Positions 38,474 through 45,616 of a DNA stretch of 64,000 nucleotides are shown piece after piece; position 1 is the stretch's first letter, and the number at the start of each line of letters is the position of its first letter. The notes beneath the pieces are model-generated. The model had not been told where the DNA came from, made no database searches, and saw nothing but the letters and a program-made list of their open reading frames with translations. Position numbers and translations under genes: made by a program. This stretch comes from Saccharothrix sp. HUAS TT1 (GTDB lineage: Bacteria; Actinomycetota; Actinomycetes; Mycobacteriales; Pseudonocardiaceae). The stretch spans positions 3,844,001-3,908,000 of the forward strand of contig NZ_CP160453.1 of the NCBI RefSeq assembly GCF_040744945.1. The letters run 5' to 3'.

Positions 38474-38815
38474 ATGGTCAATGTGCACTACAGCTCGAAC
38501 AATTCCGGTGGGTACTGGTGGCTCACCGATGAGAACTGGAAGGCGCTTGAAGCCGCTGGCTGGGAAGTGGAATGGGAAAAGGACCGCCCGAAGGGCTGGT
38601 GGACGGACTCCGATTCCGATGGCGAGCGCTTCCTTGGCGGACTTGCCCATCGGGCAACCCGGCGGGGCGTCCCGTCAGTGGGCGTGGCAATCGCTGAGTT
38701 CGAGGCAATCACCGGGGAATCGGCCTACGCCGATGGCTGCGAATGCTGCGGGCCTCCCCACAACTTCTACGAGGTTGACGACAACGGAAGGTGGATTTCC
38801 GATGGGTTGGTATGA
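38474..38815 (+). CDS. Unknown acidic protein with Cys pair
   Basis: 113 residues, ATG at 38474 after AAGGGGAA. Trp-rich start (SGGYWWLTDENWKALEAAGWEVEW), middle with WWTDSDSDGERFLGGLAHRATRRGVPSVGVAIAEFE, and a late CECCGPPHNF. Conserved-looking but not recognised by function. Overlaps the next gene by 14 bases. Confidence 0.65.
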   Translation: MVNVHYSSNNSGGYWWLTDENWKALEAAGWEVEWEKDRPKGWWTDSDSDGERFLGGLAHRATRRGVPSVGVAIAEFEAITGESAYADGCECCGPPHNFYEVDDNGRWISDGLV

Positions 38816-39170
38816 CCCAGACCCGTACAACCAGCCCGAGAAGTTCGGGCTGACCTCGGTGGCCGAAGTGCACTGGGATGACGACTCGTACCAGTTCGAC
38901 TTCATGGTTGTGTGGTACGACGCTGAAGGCAAGCTCTATTGGGCCACCGATTCCGGCTGCTCGTGCCCCTCTCCCTTCGAGGATTACCGATCGCTCGAAA
39001 GTCTGGAGACCGGAGACCGCGTCAAGCTCGGCTCGTTCATCAACGAACGGGTTGGCTCCGAATTCCTGGACGGCTACCGGGCCGAGGAGAAGCTTCCTCG
39101 GGTCAAGGAAGAGGTTGCTCACCTGTACTCCACCCTTGCGGCGCTTCGGCGTGAGGGGAAGGTCAAGTGA
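38802..39170 (+). CDS. Unknown protein (DUF7574-like)
   Basis: 122 residues from ATG at 38802. The order DPDPYNQPEKFGLTSVAEVHW, FDFMVVWYDAEGKLYWATDSGCSCPSPFEDYRSLESL matches a short family frequent in actinophages, which I know only as a domain of unknown function. A C-terminal helix of about 25 residues follows. Confidence 0.65.
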   Translation: MGWYDPDPYNQPEKFGLTSVAEVHWDDDSYQFDFMVVWYDAEGKLYWATDSGCSCPSPFEDYRSLESLETGDRVKLGSFINERVGSEFLDGYRAEEKLPRVKEEVAHLYSTLAALRREGKVK

Positions 39171-39193
39171 CCACGACCGAGAAGGAAAACACG

Positions 39194-39817
39194 ATGGGCC
39201 ACTTCGTGAAGTGGGGTTCCACCCCGCGCTTCCACAAGGGCCTGCACGTCACCGAGAAGATCGACGGCACGAACGGGTGCGTCATCATCTATGACGGAGT
39301 GGTTCGAGCGCAGTCGCGCAAGCGGCTCATCACCCCGGACGATGACAACTTCGGCTTCGCCCGATGGGTGTACGACAACGCTGGTGCTTTGACCGATGCA
39401 CTCGGGTGGGGATACCACTACGGCGAGTGGTTCGGTGAGGGCATCCAGAAGAACCCTCTCGGGATCGAAGGCAAGCGCTTTGCCCTCTTCAACACCTGGC
39501 ACTGGGCACGCCCTGAGAACTCCGAGAAGCTTGAGCAGGTGGACGGCCTTGGGCATGTCCCCGTGCTCTACGACGAGCAGCGTGACGGGCCTGCCCATTA
39601 CTACACGATTCCCGATCTGATCGATGACCTCTGGGTCAGCGGGTCGCGAGTCGAAGGGGCCGCAGAGGCGATGCCCGATCTCTGGCCCGATCGAAGGAAG
39701 CGGGCAGAGGGAATCATCGTGTGGCATCGGGAGTCCCAGCAGAAGTACAAGATCCTGCTGGAAGACGACGACGCTCACAAGTGGGAAAAGCCCCTGAAGG
39801 TGGTGACCCTTGTCTGA
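39194..39817 (+). CDS. Second RNA ligase (Rnl2-like family)
   Basis: 207 residues. ATG at 39194 is seven bases after AAGGA and is preferred to the GTG at 39167 that overlaps the previous stop. Motif I is VTEKIDGTNGCVI with Lys22, the middle part YGEWFGEGIQKNPLGIEGKRFALFNTW gives motif III, AEGIIVWH is motif IV and KYKILLEDD is motif V. No C-terminal tRNA-binding domain is present, unlike the ligase at 24557. It may seal nicks in RNA duplexes or act on different ends. Confidence 0.85.
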   Translation: MGHFVKWGSTPRFHKGLHVTEKIDGTNGCVIIYDGVVRAQSRKRLITPDDDNFGFARWVYDNAGALTDALGWGYHYGEWFGEGIQKNPLGIEGKRFALFNTWHWARPENSEKLEQVDGLGHVPVLYDEQRDGPAHYYTIPDLIDDLWVSGSRVEGAAEAMPDLWPDRRKRAEGIIVWHRESQQKYKILLEDDDAHKWEKPLKVVTLV

Positions 39818-39998
39818 GTTCCGAGCGCTGAAGCCCGGCGATCTTGTCTATGTGATCGATCGAGGCGAGGTCACTGCCGTACACGGCGATTGGGCCGTGG
39901 TCAACGGAGGTGAGTACCTGGTGTGGGTGAATGTCATCCCCGAGCACCAAGACCACCTTCGAGCGCTCTACGAGCAGTCTGCCGATCTGGACGACTAG
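39810..39998 (+). CDS. Unknown small protein
   Basis: 62 residues from TTG at 39810. Beta-rich: FRALKPGDLVYVIDRGEVTAVHGDWAVVNGGEYLVWVN, resembling a small SH3-like barrel. Its stop shares a base with the next start. Function unknown. Confidence 0.6.
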   Translation: MSEFRALKPGDLVYVIDRGEVTAVHGDWAVVNGGEYLVWVNVIPEHQDHLRALYEQSADLDD

Positions 39999-40522
39999 TG
40001 CCGTTCTCCGACGCAGAGGGGAAAGAGTGGAGTAAGGAGCGCGTCCTTGCGCTGGCTCCGTTCCGACTGTGGGACGTGGGTCCGGGGGCCGGTACCTACT
40101 CCACTCTTCTGCGCCCCTACCTTCCGTTCACGTGGTTCTACGCGGTCGAAATCTGGGAGCCCTACATTGAGGCGTACGACCTGGACGCGAAGTATCACCA
40201 GGTCTTCGTCTCGGATGTCATGGACTTCAGTTTTGATCCCGTAGGGTCACGGGACCTGGTCATCCTCGGTGACGTTGTCGAGCACCTGACCGAGAATGAC
40301 GCGCGAGAGCTGATCGCTTACCTGAAGGAGCGGTTCAGCAACATCCTCGTTTCTCTGCCCATCGTGCATTCGCCGCAGGGGACCGTGTTCGGCAATCCCT
40401 ACGAGGCTCATCTACACCAGTGGTCGTTCAAGGACATGCTCGAACTGATGGATCACTGCGAAGCGCTGGAAGGCAGCACGCTAGGCGTCTTCTGGTGGAG
40501 GAAGGAGGATGGTGACGAGTAA
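39998..40522 (+). CDS. SAM-dependent methyltransferase, class I
   Basis: 174 residues from GTG at 39998. Motif I is LWDVGPGAGTYSTLL, the post-I acidic end VEIWEPYIEAY, motif II-like VSDVMDF and motif IV-like LVILGDVVEHLTENDAREL, a pattern of small-molecule or glycan methyltransferases. Substrate unknown; DNA-base or nucleotide modification is possible given the neighbouring genes. Confidence 0.75.
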   Translation: MPFSDAEGKEWSKERVLALAPFRLWDVGPGAGTYSTLLRPYLPFTWFYAVEIWEPYIEAYDLDAKYHQVFVSDVMDFSFDPVGSRDLVILGDVVEHLTENDARELIAYLKERFSNILVSLPIVHSPQGTVFGNPYEAHLHQWSFKDMLELMDHCEALEGSTLGVFWWRKEDGDE

Positions 40523-40835
40523 GTACGAGTACGTCAAACGGATCTCCTTGGTTCCCCGGGAGCCGTTGAGTAGGCCGCGGGTTCCCGAGGTCATGTGTGA
40601 CTACGTCGAATGGGATTCGGTTCGGATCGATTGGGACCGCGCAATCTCGTCCGGCAAGGAAGTGATGTCGATCCAGGAAATCGACACGAGAGACTGGCAG
40701 ATCGTCTTGGAGACCGACCATCCGGAGGAGCTGAAGAAGCTCGTCGCGGTGGTCGGCTGGGAGAAGGCCGAAGAGCTTTACGAGGCGCTGACCAAGCCGA
40801 CGCCGCAGAACTGGGACAAGGACACCGATGAGTAG
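40509..40835 (+). CDS. Unknown protein
   Basis: 108 residues from ATG at 40509, overlapping the methyltransferase by 14 bases, with GGAGG upstream. Predicted alpha/beta with a C-terminal helix (HPEELKKLVAVVGWEKAEELYEALTK). No family recognised. Confidence 0.6.
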   Translation: MVTSKYEYVKRISLVPREPLSRPRVPEVMCDYVEWDSVRIDWDRAISSGKEVMSIQEIDTRDWQIVLETDHPEELKKLVAVVGWEKAEELYEALTKPTPQNWDKDTDE

Positions 40836-41034
40836 CACAGGCTATGTCTACGTCGTGGAGAACGGTGACAAGGGAGCCATTGAGGTGTTCACGCGCAAGT
40901 ACGAACTCGTGTCGTACCTGCGTGGCACGGACTTCAGCTTGCTTCTGAAGTTCCGAGTCAAGCGCTTCCGCGATGGGCTTCGGGGATCGGCGGTACTGCT
41001 GAACGTGCTTGACCTGGTGGCCGATGCGACCTGA
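40828..41034 (+). CDS. Unknown small protein
   Basis: 68 residues, ATG at 40828 overlapping the previous gene. Starts STGYVYVVENGDKGAIEVFTRKYELVSYL, like several small actinophage proteins found next to dCMP deaminase. Function unknown. Confidence 0.6.
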   Translation: MSSTGYVYVVENGDKGAIEVFTRKYELVSYLRGTDFSLLLKFRVKRFRDGLRGSAVLLNVLDLVADAT

Positions 41035-41386
41035 CTGGGACAGCTATTTCCTCGGTATCGCTCAGGCCGTAGCCGCCCGCTCCGACTGCGAGCGGGACAA
41101 GGTTGGGGCTGTCGTCGTACAGGATCGGAGGATCAGAGCAAGTGGATTCAATGGAGCGCCAGCGGGTCAACCAGGCTGTGATGCCTGCCCTCGCCGCACT
41201 AGTGGATGTACTCCGGGATCGGATTATTCCAACTGTGTTGCGGTCCATGCGGAAGCTAACGCATTGCTGTACTGCGATCGTGCGGACCTTCCAGGCTCTA
41301 CGCTCTACCTCACGCGGAAGCCCTGCGAAGGCTGTTGGAAGCTCATCGAAGCCGCAGGGGTTGCCCGAGTCGTCATCCCGGCTTGA
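41024..41386 (+). CDS. dCMP/CMP deaminase
   Basis: 120 residues, ATG at 41024. Zinc ligands are in CVAVHAEANALLY (His-Ala-Glu) and RKPCEGCWKLI (PCxxC), with an extra CDACPRR...GC pair as in phage dCMP deaminases. It supplies dUMP for ThyX and fits the nucleotide-metabolism set (reductase, ThyX). Last gene of the main early run. Confidence 0.92.
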   Translation: MRPDWDSYFLGIAQAVAARSDCERDKVGAVVVQDRRIRASGFNGAPAGQPGCDACPRRTSGCTPGSDYSNCVAVHAEANALLYCDRADLPGSTLYLTRKPCEGCWKLIEAAGVARVVIPA

Positions 41387-41660
41387 GGAGCGCTACGGGC
41401 ATCCCGAGGACTGGAACGACTGTGGGTAGTCCTCCTGCAACGATAATGAGCCGAAGGAGTGACCCCTGCCAATGTAGTGGATCACTTACTCTGCGTACCT
41501 CGTTTGAACCTGTCCCGCCGGCGGGCAAAAAGCCCTTGACCTTCTCATTCCAAGGGGCTAAGAATACTTCCCTCCGTTGAGGGGAGGTCACCCCGGTGAG
41601 AGGCCCGCATAGGGTGTTATTAAGACCGCGCTGACGTACCATGCACATCGGGAGGTAGAC
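41387..41660 (+). other. Intergenic stretch with hairpins
   Basis: No gene is seen. AGCCC...GGGGCT near 41530-41562 (with TTG/CAA extensions) could terminate the early operon. A smaller CCCTCC/GGGAGG element follows near 41571-41587. The downstream 45-residue gene probably has its own promoter; TTATTAAG near 41620 is AT-rich but no clear boxes are seen. Confidence 0.4.
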
Positions 41661-41798
41661 ATGGGCCGGAAGCGCAGATCGAGCAAGAAGAAGTGGGGAC
41701 ACAAGCAACACCTGTTGCTGGTCCTTTGCACGGCCGGCGCATGGCTGCCCGGCTACATCGTGTGGTGCATCAATCGCGGGATGAACCGCATGTTCTGA
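41661..41798 (+). CDS. 45-residue basic membrane peptide
   Basis: ATG at 41661, five bases after GGGAGG; stop at 41796. A very basic start (GRKRRSSKKKWGHKQ) precedes one hydrophobic helix (HLLLVLCTAGAWLPGYIVWCI). A strong terminator follows, so it forms its own short unit. Function unknown. Confidence 0.55.
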   Translation: MGRKRRSSKKKWGHKQHLLLVLCTAGAWLPGYIVWCINRGMNRMF

Positions 41799-41807
41799 AC
41801 AAACGGA

Positions 41808-41853
41808 AGGCCCCCCTCTAACCGAGACCCGGTCTCAGTCGGAGGGGGGCTTT
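41808..41853 (+). terminator. Strong compound terminator
   Basis: GGCCCCCCTC pairs with GAGGGGGGCT around a nested CCGAGAC/GTCTC...CGG stem, followed by TTTCTGCGTTT. It marks the end of plus-strand transcription in the early arm. Confidence 0.8.
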
Positions 41854-42011
41854 CTGCGTTTCACGACCTGGGAGCGGTTTGTTTCATGATACATCCGTCG
41901 CGCCCGTTGCGGAGGGCTGCGGTCCGGATGGGGAGCGCAATCCGACGCTCCCGGACTGGGATCTCCCCAGCCACCATACCCGCTCAACCTGACCGCGAAA
42001 CGCCCTAAAGG

Positions 42012-42266
42012 CTACCTCGTGGTTCGAGGTCCGCCTTCGCCTACACCGTGATCATCGCTCCACTGCACCGCCTCTTTCGCCCGAGCGATGCTTTCGGGCT
42101 TGACGCCGCTTTGTGGATCACTCGTTATGACTTCCAGGACGTGCTTCATGCGGTCGTGGCCCGCAGCCTCTTGAGGCGTCCAGTTCTCGTCTGCTCCCAC
42201 TAACCTGTTCCTCGGATTGTTGACGTGGTCGTTGTAGAAGGACTTACCGATTCCGTCGCAGGCCAT
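42012..42266 (-). CDS. Unknown small protein
   Basis: 84 residues from ATG at 42266. Reads GIGKSFYNDHVNNPRNRLVGADENWTPQEAAGHDRMKHVLEVITSDP; helical, hydrophilic. It belongs to a minus-strand group of small genes near the attachment site. Function unknown. Confidence 0.55.
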   Translation of the reverse strand: MACDGIGKSFYNDHVNNPRNRLVGADENWTPQEAAGHDRMKHVLEVITSDPQSGVKPESIARAKEAVQWSDDHGVGEGGPRTTR

Positions 42267-42281
42267 CTCAGTAGATGGTGC

Positions 42282-42470
42282 TCATGTTTCCTTCGGGGGA
42301 TCGATTGGCTTGGCGTTGAGCTTCTCGTCGTTGTCGCCTGTGTGTCGCGGAGGGGTTCCGTTCGTCTTGTGTTTGAACGTCTCGGGGTTCACGATGTTCG
42401 GGGCTTCGCCAGTGTGATCACACCTGTCGCAGCCGCCTTTCACTCCGAAGCAAAAACCACAGGTAGCCAT
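42282..42470 (-). CDS. DnaJ-type zinc-finger small protein
   Basis: 62 residues from ATG at 42470, with AAGGTAGG upstream. CGFCFGVKGGCDRCDHTG is a single CxxCxGx...CxxCxHxG repeat like half of the DnaJ zinc centre. The rest is polar. Such proteins are common in phages, function unknown. Confidence 0.6.
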   Translation of the reverse strand: MATCGFCFGVKGGCDRCDHTGEAPNIVNPETFKHKTNGTPPRHTGDNDEKLNAKPIDPPKET

Positions 42471-42712
42471 GTCGGTAAGTCGGGCCTACCTTGCTGGTTC
42501 GGTCGTGGTCGTGGTCTGTTCGCTCTGACAGCTCGAACAGCCGCCGCATGTGGTTGGGCTTAGGTGCCCTTCCCGTCCTGGAGTCGCAATTAAGGTCGTT
42601 CCAGAGCCCGTACAGCTCATACCCTGCCCTTGGTGATCTCTGCGGTTTCGCCGGATTTGGTCTCGGCCACGTTGGGCAGTCTGTCACTGACAGACCGTAG
42701 TCCGCTAGTAGG
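42471..42712 (-). other. Minus-strand stretch with ambiguous small reading frames
   Basis: Two readings compete. One is a long frame reading GYELYGLWNDLNCDSRTGRAP and LFELSERTDHDHDR. The other is a coupled pair, a 17-codon and a 44-codon ORF, the second containing CGGCSSC. Neither has a strong ribosome site. The palindrome at 42679 lies at the upstream end. I cannot choose. Confidence 0.3.
42679..42695. promoter_or_regulatory. 17-bp palindrome, candidate operator 2
   Basis: GTCTGTCA-C-TGACAGAC. Its 15-base core is the exact reverse complement of the core at 18190-18204. It lies in the small-gene region 0.8 kb from the attachment junction. Confidence 0.65.
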
Positions 42713-42922
42713 TCACTCGGATGGGTGATCGTCTTTCCTGGGCTGCGGTATCGCTGCGTGGTAGTGGCCGCACAGATCGCACCAGGCCACGCCGTCTTCG
42801 CGTGGCCTGTTCGGGTCGGCCGGTTGGCGTGGATGCAGCCCTGCGGCTGCCCTGGCGGCCAGTGCCTCTGCTCGTGTGGCGTACTGCTGCAAGTGGGTGA
42901 TGCACGCTCCGTCACTGGTCAT
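42713..42922 (-). CDS. Small zinc-binding protein
   Basis: 69 residues from ATG at 42922. ITHLQQYATRAEALAARAAAGLHPRQ, then GVAWCDLCGHYHAAIP, which gives a CxxCGxxH metal site. The preference over the overlapping 165-codon frame rests on this motif and composition. Divergent from the 42961 gene. Confidence 0.6.
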   Translation of the reverse strand: MTSDGACITHLQQYATRAEALAARAAAGLHPRQPADPNRPREDGVAWCDLCGHYHAAIPQPRKDDHPSE

Positions 42923-42924
42923 CT

Positions 42925-42952
42925 CTTGAATTTACGACGAATGGATCTAATC
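42925..42952 (+). promoter_or_regulatory. Promoter of the 42961 gene, leaderless
   Basis: TTGAAT, 16 bases, TAATCT, then eight to nine bases to the ATG at 42961. The transcript would start at or near the A of ATG, consistent with the absent ribosome site. Confidence 0.5.
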
Positions 42953-42960
42953 TTCTAGTC

Positions 42961-43272
42961 ATGCGGGTGACGGTGGAGTGCATCAGGCGGCGTAGTCGTG
43001 ACGAGCTGTGCACACTGGCACAGCAGGTGATCAAGGGCGAGGTGATCTTGGGTGATGACGACCTGAGCATCCTCCGGTCGTTCGGTTTGATCTTGCAATT
43101 GATCGAGATCGAGCCAGAAGCGGTTCCACTCATCGGGGCTCTAATAGCCCCTCCTGCCCATGAAGGCTTTGACGTGGGCTTCGACGTGTGTCTTGACGTG
43201 GACTTCGTCCATGCCGACGACTGGCCGCTCCTCTGCGATGAGATCAAGAACCTGGGGCGGGCGATGGCCTAG
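42961..43272 (+). CDS. Unknown protein near the attachment site
   Basis: 103 residues. Helical N-terminal half (CIRRRSRDELCTLAQQVIKGEVILGDDDLSILRSFGLILQLI) and acidic C-terminal half (GFDVGFDVCLDVDFVHADDW). Its place next to the attachment site suggests an excision or lysogeny-control role, but no excisionase motif is seen. Confidence 0.6.
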   Translation: MRVTVECIRRRSRDELCTLAQQVIKGEVILGDDDLSILRSFGLILQLIEIEPEAVPLIGALIAPPAHEGFDVGFDVCLDVDFVHADDWPLLCDEIKNLGRAMA

Positions 43273-43302
43273 GCCCCGCTAGCGAAGCGATTGGATGGAA
43301 GC

Positions 43303-43491
43303 GTGAGCGCGGGCGAACATCGGCACGTCATCGAGTACGCAGAGGCCCGGTACATCGAAGCCTGGTTAGCCCTGTGCTTGGGGTGCGCCGGGGGTTGGAG
43401 CTGGCTGACCCCGGAGGGTGACGTACCGGCGCACGTCCGGACTCAGATCACTGCGGCCCGAGCACGTTTACGCTGGTCAGCAGTGTTGTAA
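43303..43491 (+). CDS. Small ORF ending at the phage-host junction
   Basis: 62 residues from GTG at 43303 (TTG at 43291 also possible). Reads EYAEARYIEAWLALCLGCAGGWSWLTPEGDVPAHVRTQITAARARLRW. The stop codon lies within about 15 bases of the junction, so the gene end may differ in the free phage. Function unknown. Confidence 0.5.
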   Translation: MSAGEHRHVIEYAEARYIEAWLALCLGCAGGWSWLTPEGDVPAHVRTQITAARARLRWSAVL

Positions 43492-43515
43492 AACCACCTG
43501 TAACGACCACCTGTT
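43490..43515. other. Right attachment junction (attR candidate)
   Basis: Phage sequence ends and the ABC transporter frame resumes (DHLFHDTIRANL) at about 43505. The 9-base direct repeat ACCACCTGT at 43493 and 43506 straddles the change. With one junction in the window the core cannot be fixed. The target gene is not restored, which suggests a serine-type integrase with a short core, rather than integration at a gene 3' end. Confidence 0.55.
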
Positions 43516-43996
43516 CCACGACACGATCCGCGCCAACCTGACCTACCCGCGGCCCGACGCCACCGAGGACGACCTGTGGGACTCGCTGCGCCGCGCCCGC
43601 CTGGACCAGCTGATCGCCGCGCTGCCCGACGGCCTCGACACGGTGGTGGGCGAGCGCGGCTACCGGCTGTCCGGCGGTGAGCGGCAGCGGCTCACCATCG
43701 CCCGCCTGCTGCTGGCCCGGCCGCGGGTGGTGATCCTGGACGAGGCGACCGCCCACCTGGACTCCGAGTCGGAGGCGGCGGTGCAGGTCGCGCTGACCGA
43801 GGCGTTGCGCGGCCGGACCGCGCTGGTGATCGCGCACCGGCTGTCCACCATCCGGGCGGCCGACCAGATCCTGGTCGTGGAGGACGGGCGGGTGGTCGAG
43901 CGCGGCACGCACACCGGGCTGCTGGCGGCCGACGGGCGCTACGCCGAGCTGTACCGGACCCAGTTCGACGACGCGCCCGCCGGGACCGCCGCCTAG
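43505..43996 (+). pseudogene. ABC transporter ATP-binding domain, 3' remnant split by the prophage
   Basis: About 163 codons remain. They start at the Q-loop region with DHLFHDTIRANLTY and contain the signature LSGGERQR, Walker B RVVILDEATAHLD and H-loop VIAHRLSTI. This is the C-terminal half of the nucleotide-binding domain of an exporter-type half transporter. The membrane domain and Walker A must lie on the other side of the prophage. An in-frame fusion with phage codons exists upstream but is unlikely to function. Confidence 0.88.
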
Positions 43997-45558
43997 AGCC
44001 CGCCCAGGAACGCGCCGGTGGCGGCCACCGCGACCTTGGACGAGCCGCCGTCCACCACCAGCACGGAGAACGCCAGGTCGCCCCGGTAGCCGATGAACCA
44101 CCCGTGCGACCGGGAGCCGTCGCCGAACTGCGCGGTGCCGGTCTTGCCGCGCACCGCGCCGTAGCGGGCGAGTTCGCGCGCCGTGCCGCCGGTGACGACC
44201 TCGCCCATCATCGAGCGCAGCGCGCCCGCCACCCCGCCGGGCAGCGGCGGCGGCTGCTCGCCCCCGGTCTCGACCTCCCGGATCAGCCGCGGCACCGGCG
44301 TGCGGCCGTTGGCGACGGTGGCCGCCACCAGCGCCATGCCGAACGGCGTCGCCTGCACCCGGCCCTGGCCGATGCCCGCCTCCACCCTGGCCGGCACCGA
44401 GTCGGCCGGCGGGACCTTGCCGGTGTTCGTGGTGATGCCCGCGACGGTGAAGTCCGACGTCAGCCCGAAGTACGAGGCGGCGTCGGGCAGCGCGGTCGCC
44501 GGCATCGACGCCGCCAACCGGCTGAAGCTGGTGTTGCAGGACGCCGCGAACGCCCGGTGCAGCGGCACCGTGCCCAGCTCGAACGAGTCCTCGTTGGTGA
44601 TCTGCCGGGTGCCGATGGTCGCCTTGCCCGGGCACTCCACCGGGGTGTCGGCGGTCGCCAGGCCGTTGGTCAGCGCCGCCGTGGCGGTGACGACCTTGAA
44701 CGTCGACCCCGGCTCGTAGTGGCCGTAGAGCGCGAGCGGGTCGCGCCCGGCGGTCGCGTTCTGCGCCACCGCGAGGATGTCGCCGCTGGAGGGCTGGATC
44801 GCCACCAGCACGGCCGCCTGGCCGACCTGGTCGACCGCGGCCTGCGCGGCGGCCTGCGTCGCCGGGTCGAGCGTGACCGTCATCGTCGGCGCGGCCTCCG
44901 CCTGCTGCTCCTGGAGCACGGTGACCGGCGCGCCGGCGGCGTCCACGATCGAGAACCGCCACCCCGGCGTGCCGCTCACCGTGCCGACGGCCTGCCGCAC
45001 GGAGTCCATCACCACCGGCGCGAAGCCCTCTGGCACCGGCTGACCGCCGCGGTCGAGCAGCGCGCCGTCGCCGGACGTCGTCGTGTAGGCCAGGCTCTGG
45101 CCCTCAGTCAGTCGCGGGTGGAGCAGGGCGGGCGTCCAGCGCACCCGCCACTGGTCGTCCACCAGCCGCAGTTCGATCTCGACCGGGTACCCGACCGGCG
45201 CGCCGCCGGGCAGCGTCCAGGTCACGTCGGCGTCCACCGACGCCGTGGTGACACCCTCGCCGACCTGCGGCAGCCGGCCGAGCTGCGCCTTGAACGCCGC
45301 CCCCGGCAGGCCCTGCCGGACACGGGTGATGGCGGCGCCCGCGGCGTCCGCCGCGTCGGTGGTGGCGGCGGCCTGTCCCGCCAGGCCGGACGTCATCGCG
45401 GTGACGAACCGCTGCGCGACGACGCCCGGAGCGTCCCGCTGGGGCGAGCTCCGGGCCGGGTCGTCGGCCGGCCACAGCACGAGCACCCCCGCGACGACCA
45501 CCGCGACCGCCACCACACCACCGCCGGTCAGCACCCAGCGCTTCGTTCTCCGATTCAC
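43993..45558 (-). CDS. Class B penicillin-binding protein with NTF2-like N-terminal domain
   Basis: 521 residues. One N-terminal membrane anchor (WVLTGGGVVAVAVVVAGVLVLW). An NTF2-like MecA_N-type region follows (about 40-150: VVAQRFVTAMTSG, EIELRLVDDQWRVRW), then the dimerisation part and transpeptidase. The active serine is in GHYEPGSTFKVVTA (SxxK), the SxN motif in AASCNTSFSRLA and the KTG motif in VRGKTGTAQFGDG. It cross-links peptidoglycan at the outer face of the membrane. Its stop overlaps the stop of the interrupted ABC gene on the other strand. Confidence 0.92.
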   Translation of the reverse strand: MNRRTKRWVLTGGGVVAVAVVVAGVLVLWPADDPARSSPQRDAPGVVAQRFVTAMTSGLAGQAAATTDAADAAGAAITRVRQGLPGAAFKAQLGRLPQVGEGVTTASVDADVTWTLPGGAPVGYPVEIELRLVDDQWRVRWTPALLHPRLTEGQSLAYTTTSGDGALLDRGGQPVPEGFAPVVMDSVRQAVGTVSGTPGWRFSIVDAAGAPVTVLQEQQAEAAPTMTVTLDPATQAAAQAAVDQVGQAAVLVAIQPSSGDILAVAQNATAGRDPLALYGHYEPGSTFKVVTATAALTNGLATADTPVECPGKATIGTRQITNEDSFELGTVPLHRAFAASCNTSFSRLAASMPATALPDAASYFGLTSDFTVAGITTNTGKVPPADSVPARVEAGIGQGRVQATPFGMALVAATVANGRTPVPRLIREVETGGEQPPPLPGGVAGALRSMMGEVVTGGTARELARYGAVRGKTGTAQFGDGSRSHGWFIGYRGDLAFSVLVVDGGSSKVAVAATGAFLGGL

Positions 45559-45616
45559 GAAAACCCCCTCGCGACCGGAGGCTAACCCGACCGCGTGGAG
45601 AATCTGTGAAAACGGT

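Larger units (their letters stand above)
1..43504. mobile_element. Integrated L5-like temperate phage (right portion)
   Basis: Contiguous phage DNA with late genes on the minus strand to 10,588 and an early/replication arm on the plus strand to 41,798. Terminase, portal, capsid, endolysin, tRNAs, DNA polymerase I, ThyX, class II ribonucleotide reductase, primase and an L5-type repressor are all present. Gene order in the early arm (repressor, Cas4-like nuclease, helicase, primase, reductase, ThyX, polymerase, then the attachment site) follows cluster A mycobacteriophages as I know them. GC is clearly lower than in the host DNA to the right. The left end, most tail genes and the integrase lie outside the window. 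Integration is inferred from the abrupt switch inside an ABC transporter gene; a chimeric assembly is the alternative. Confidence 0.93.

Noticed and set aside
41799..43504. Integrase or excisionase at the right end of the prophage
   Set aside because: None of the small proteins here has tyrosine- or serine-recombinase motifs or a recognisable excisionase; the integrase must be at the left end, outside the window.
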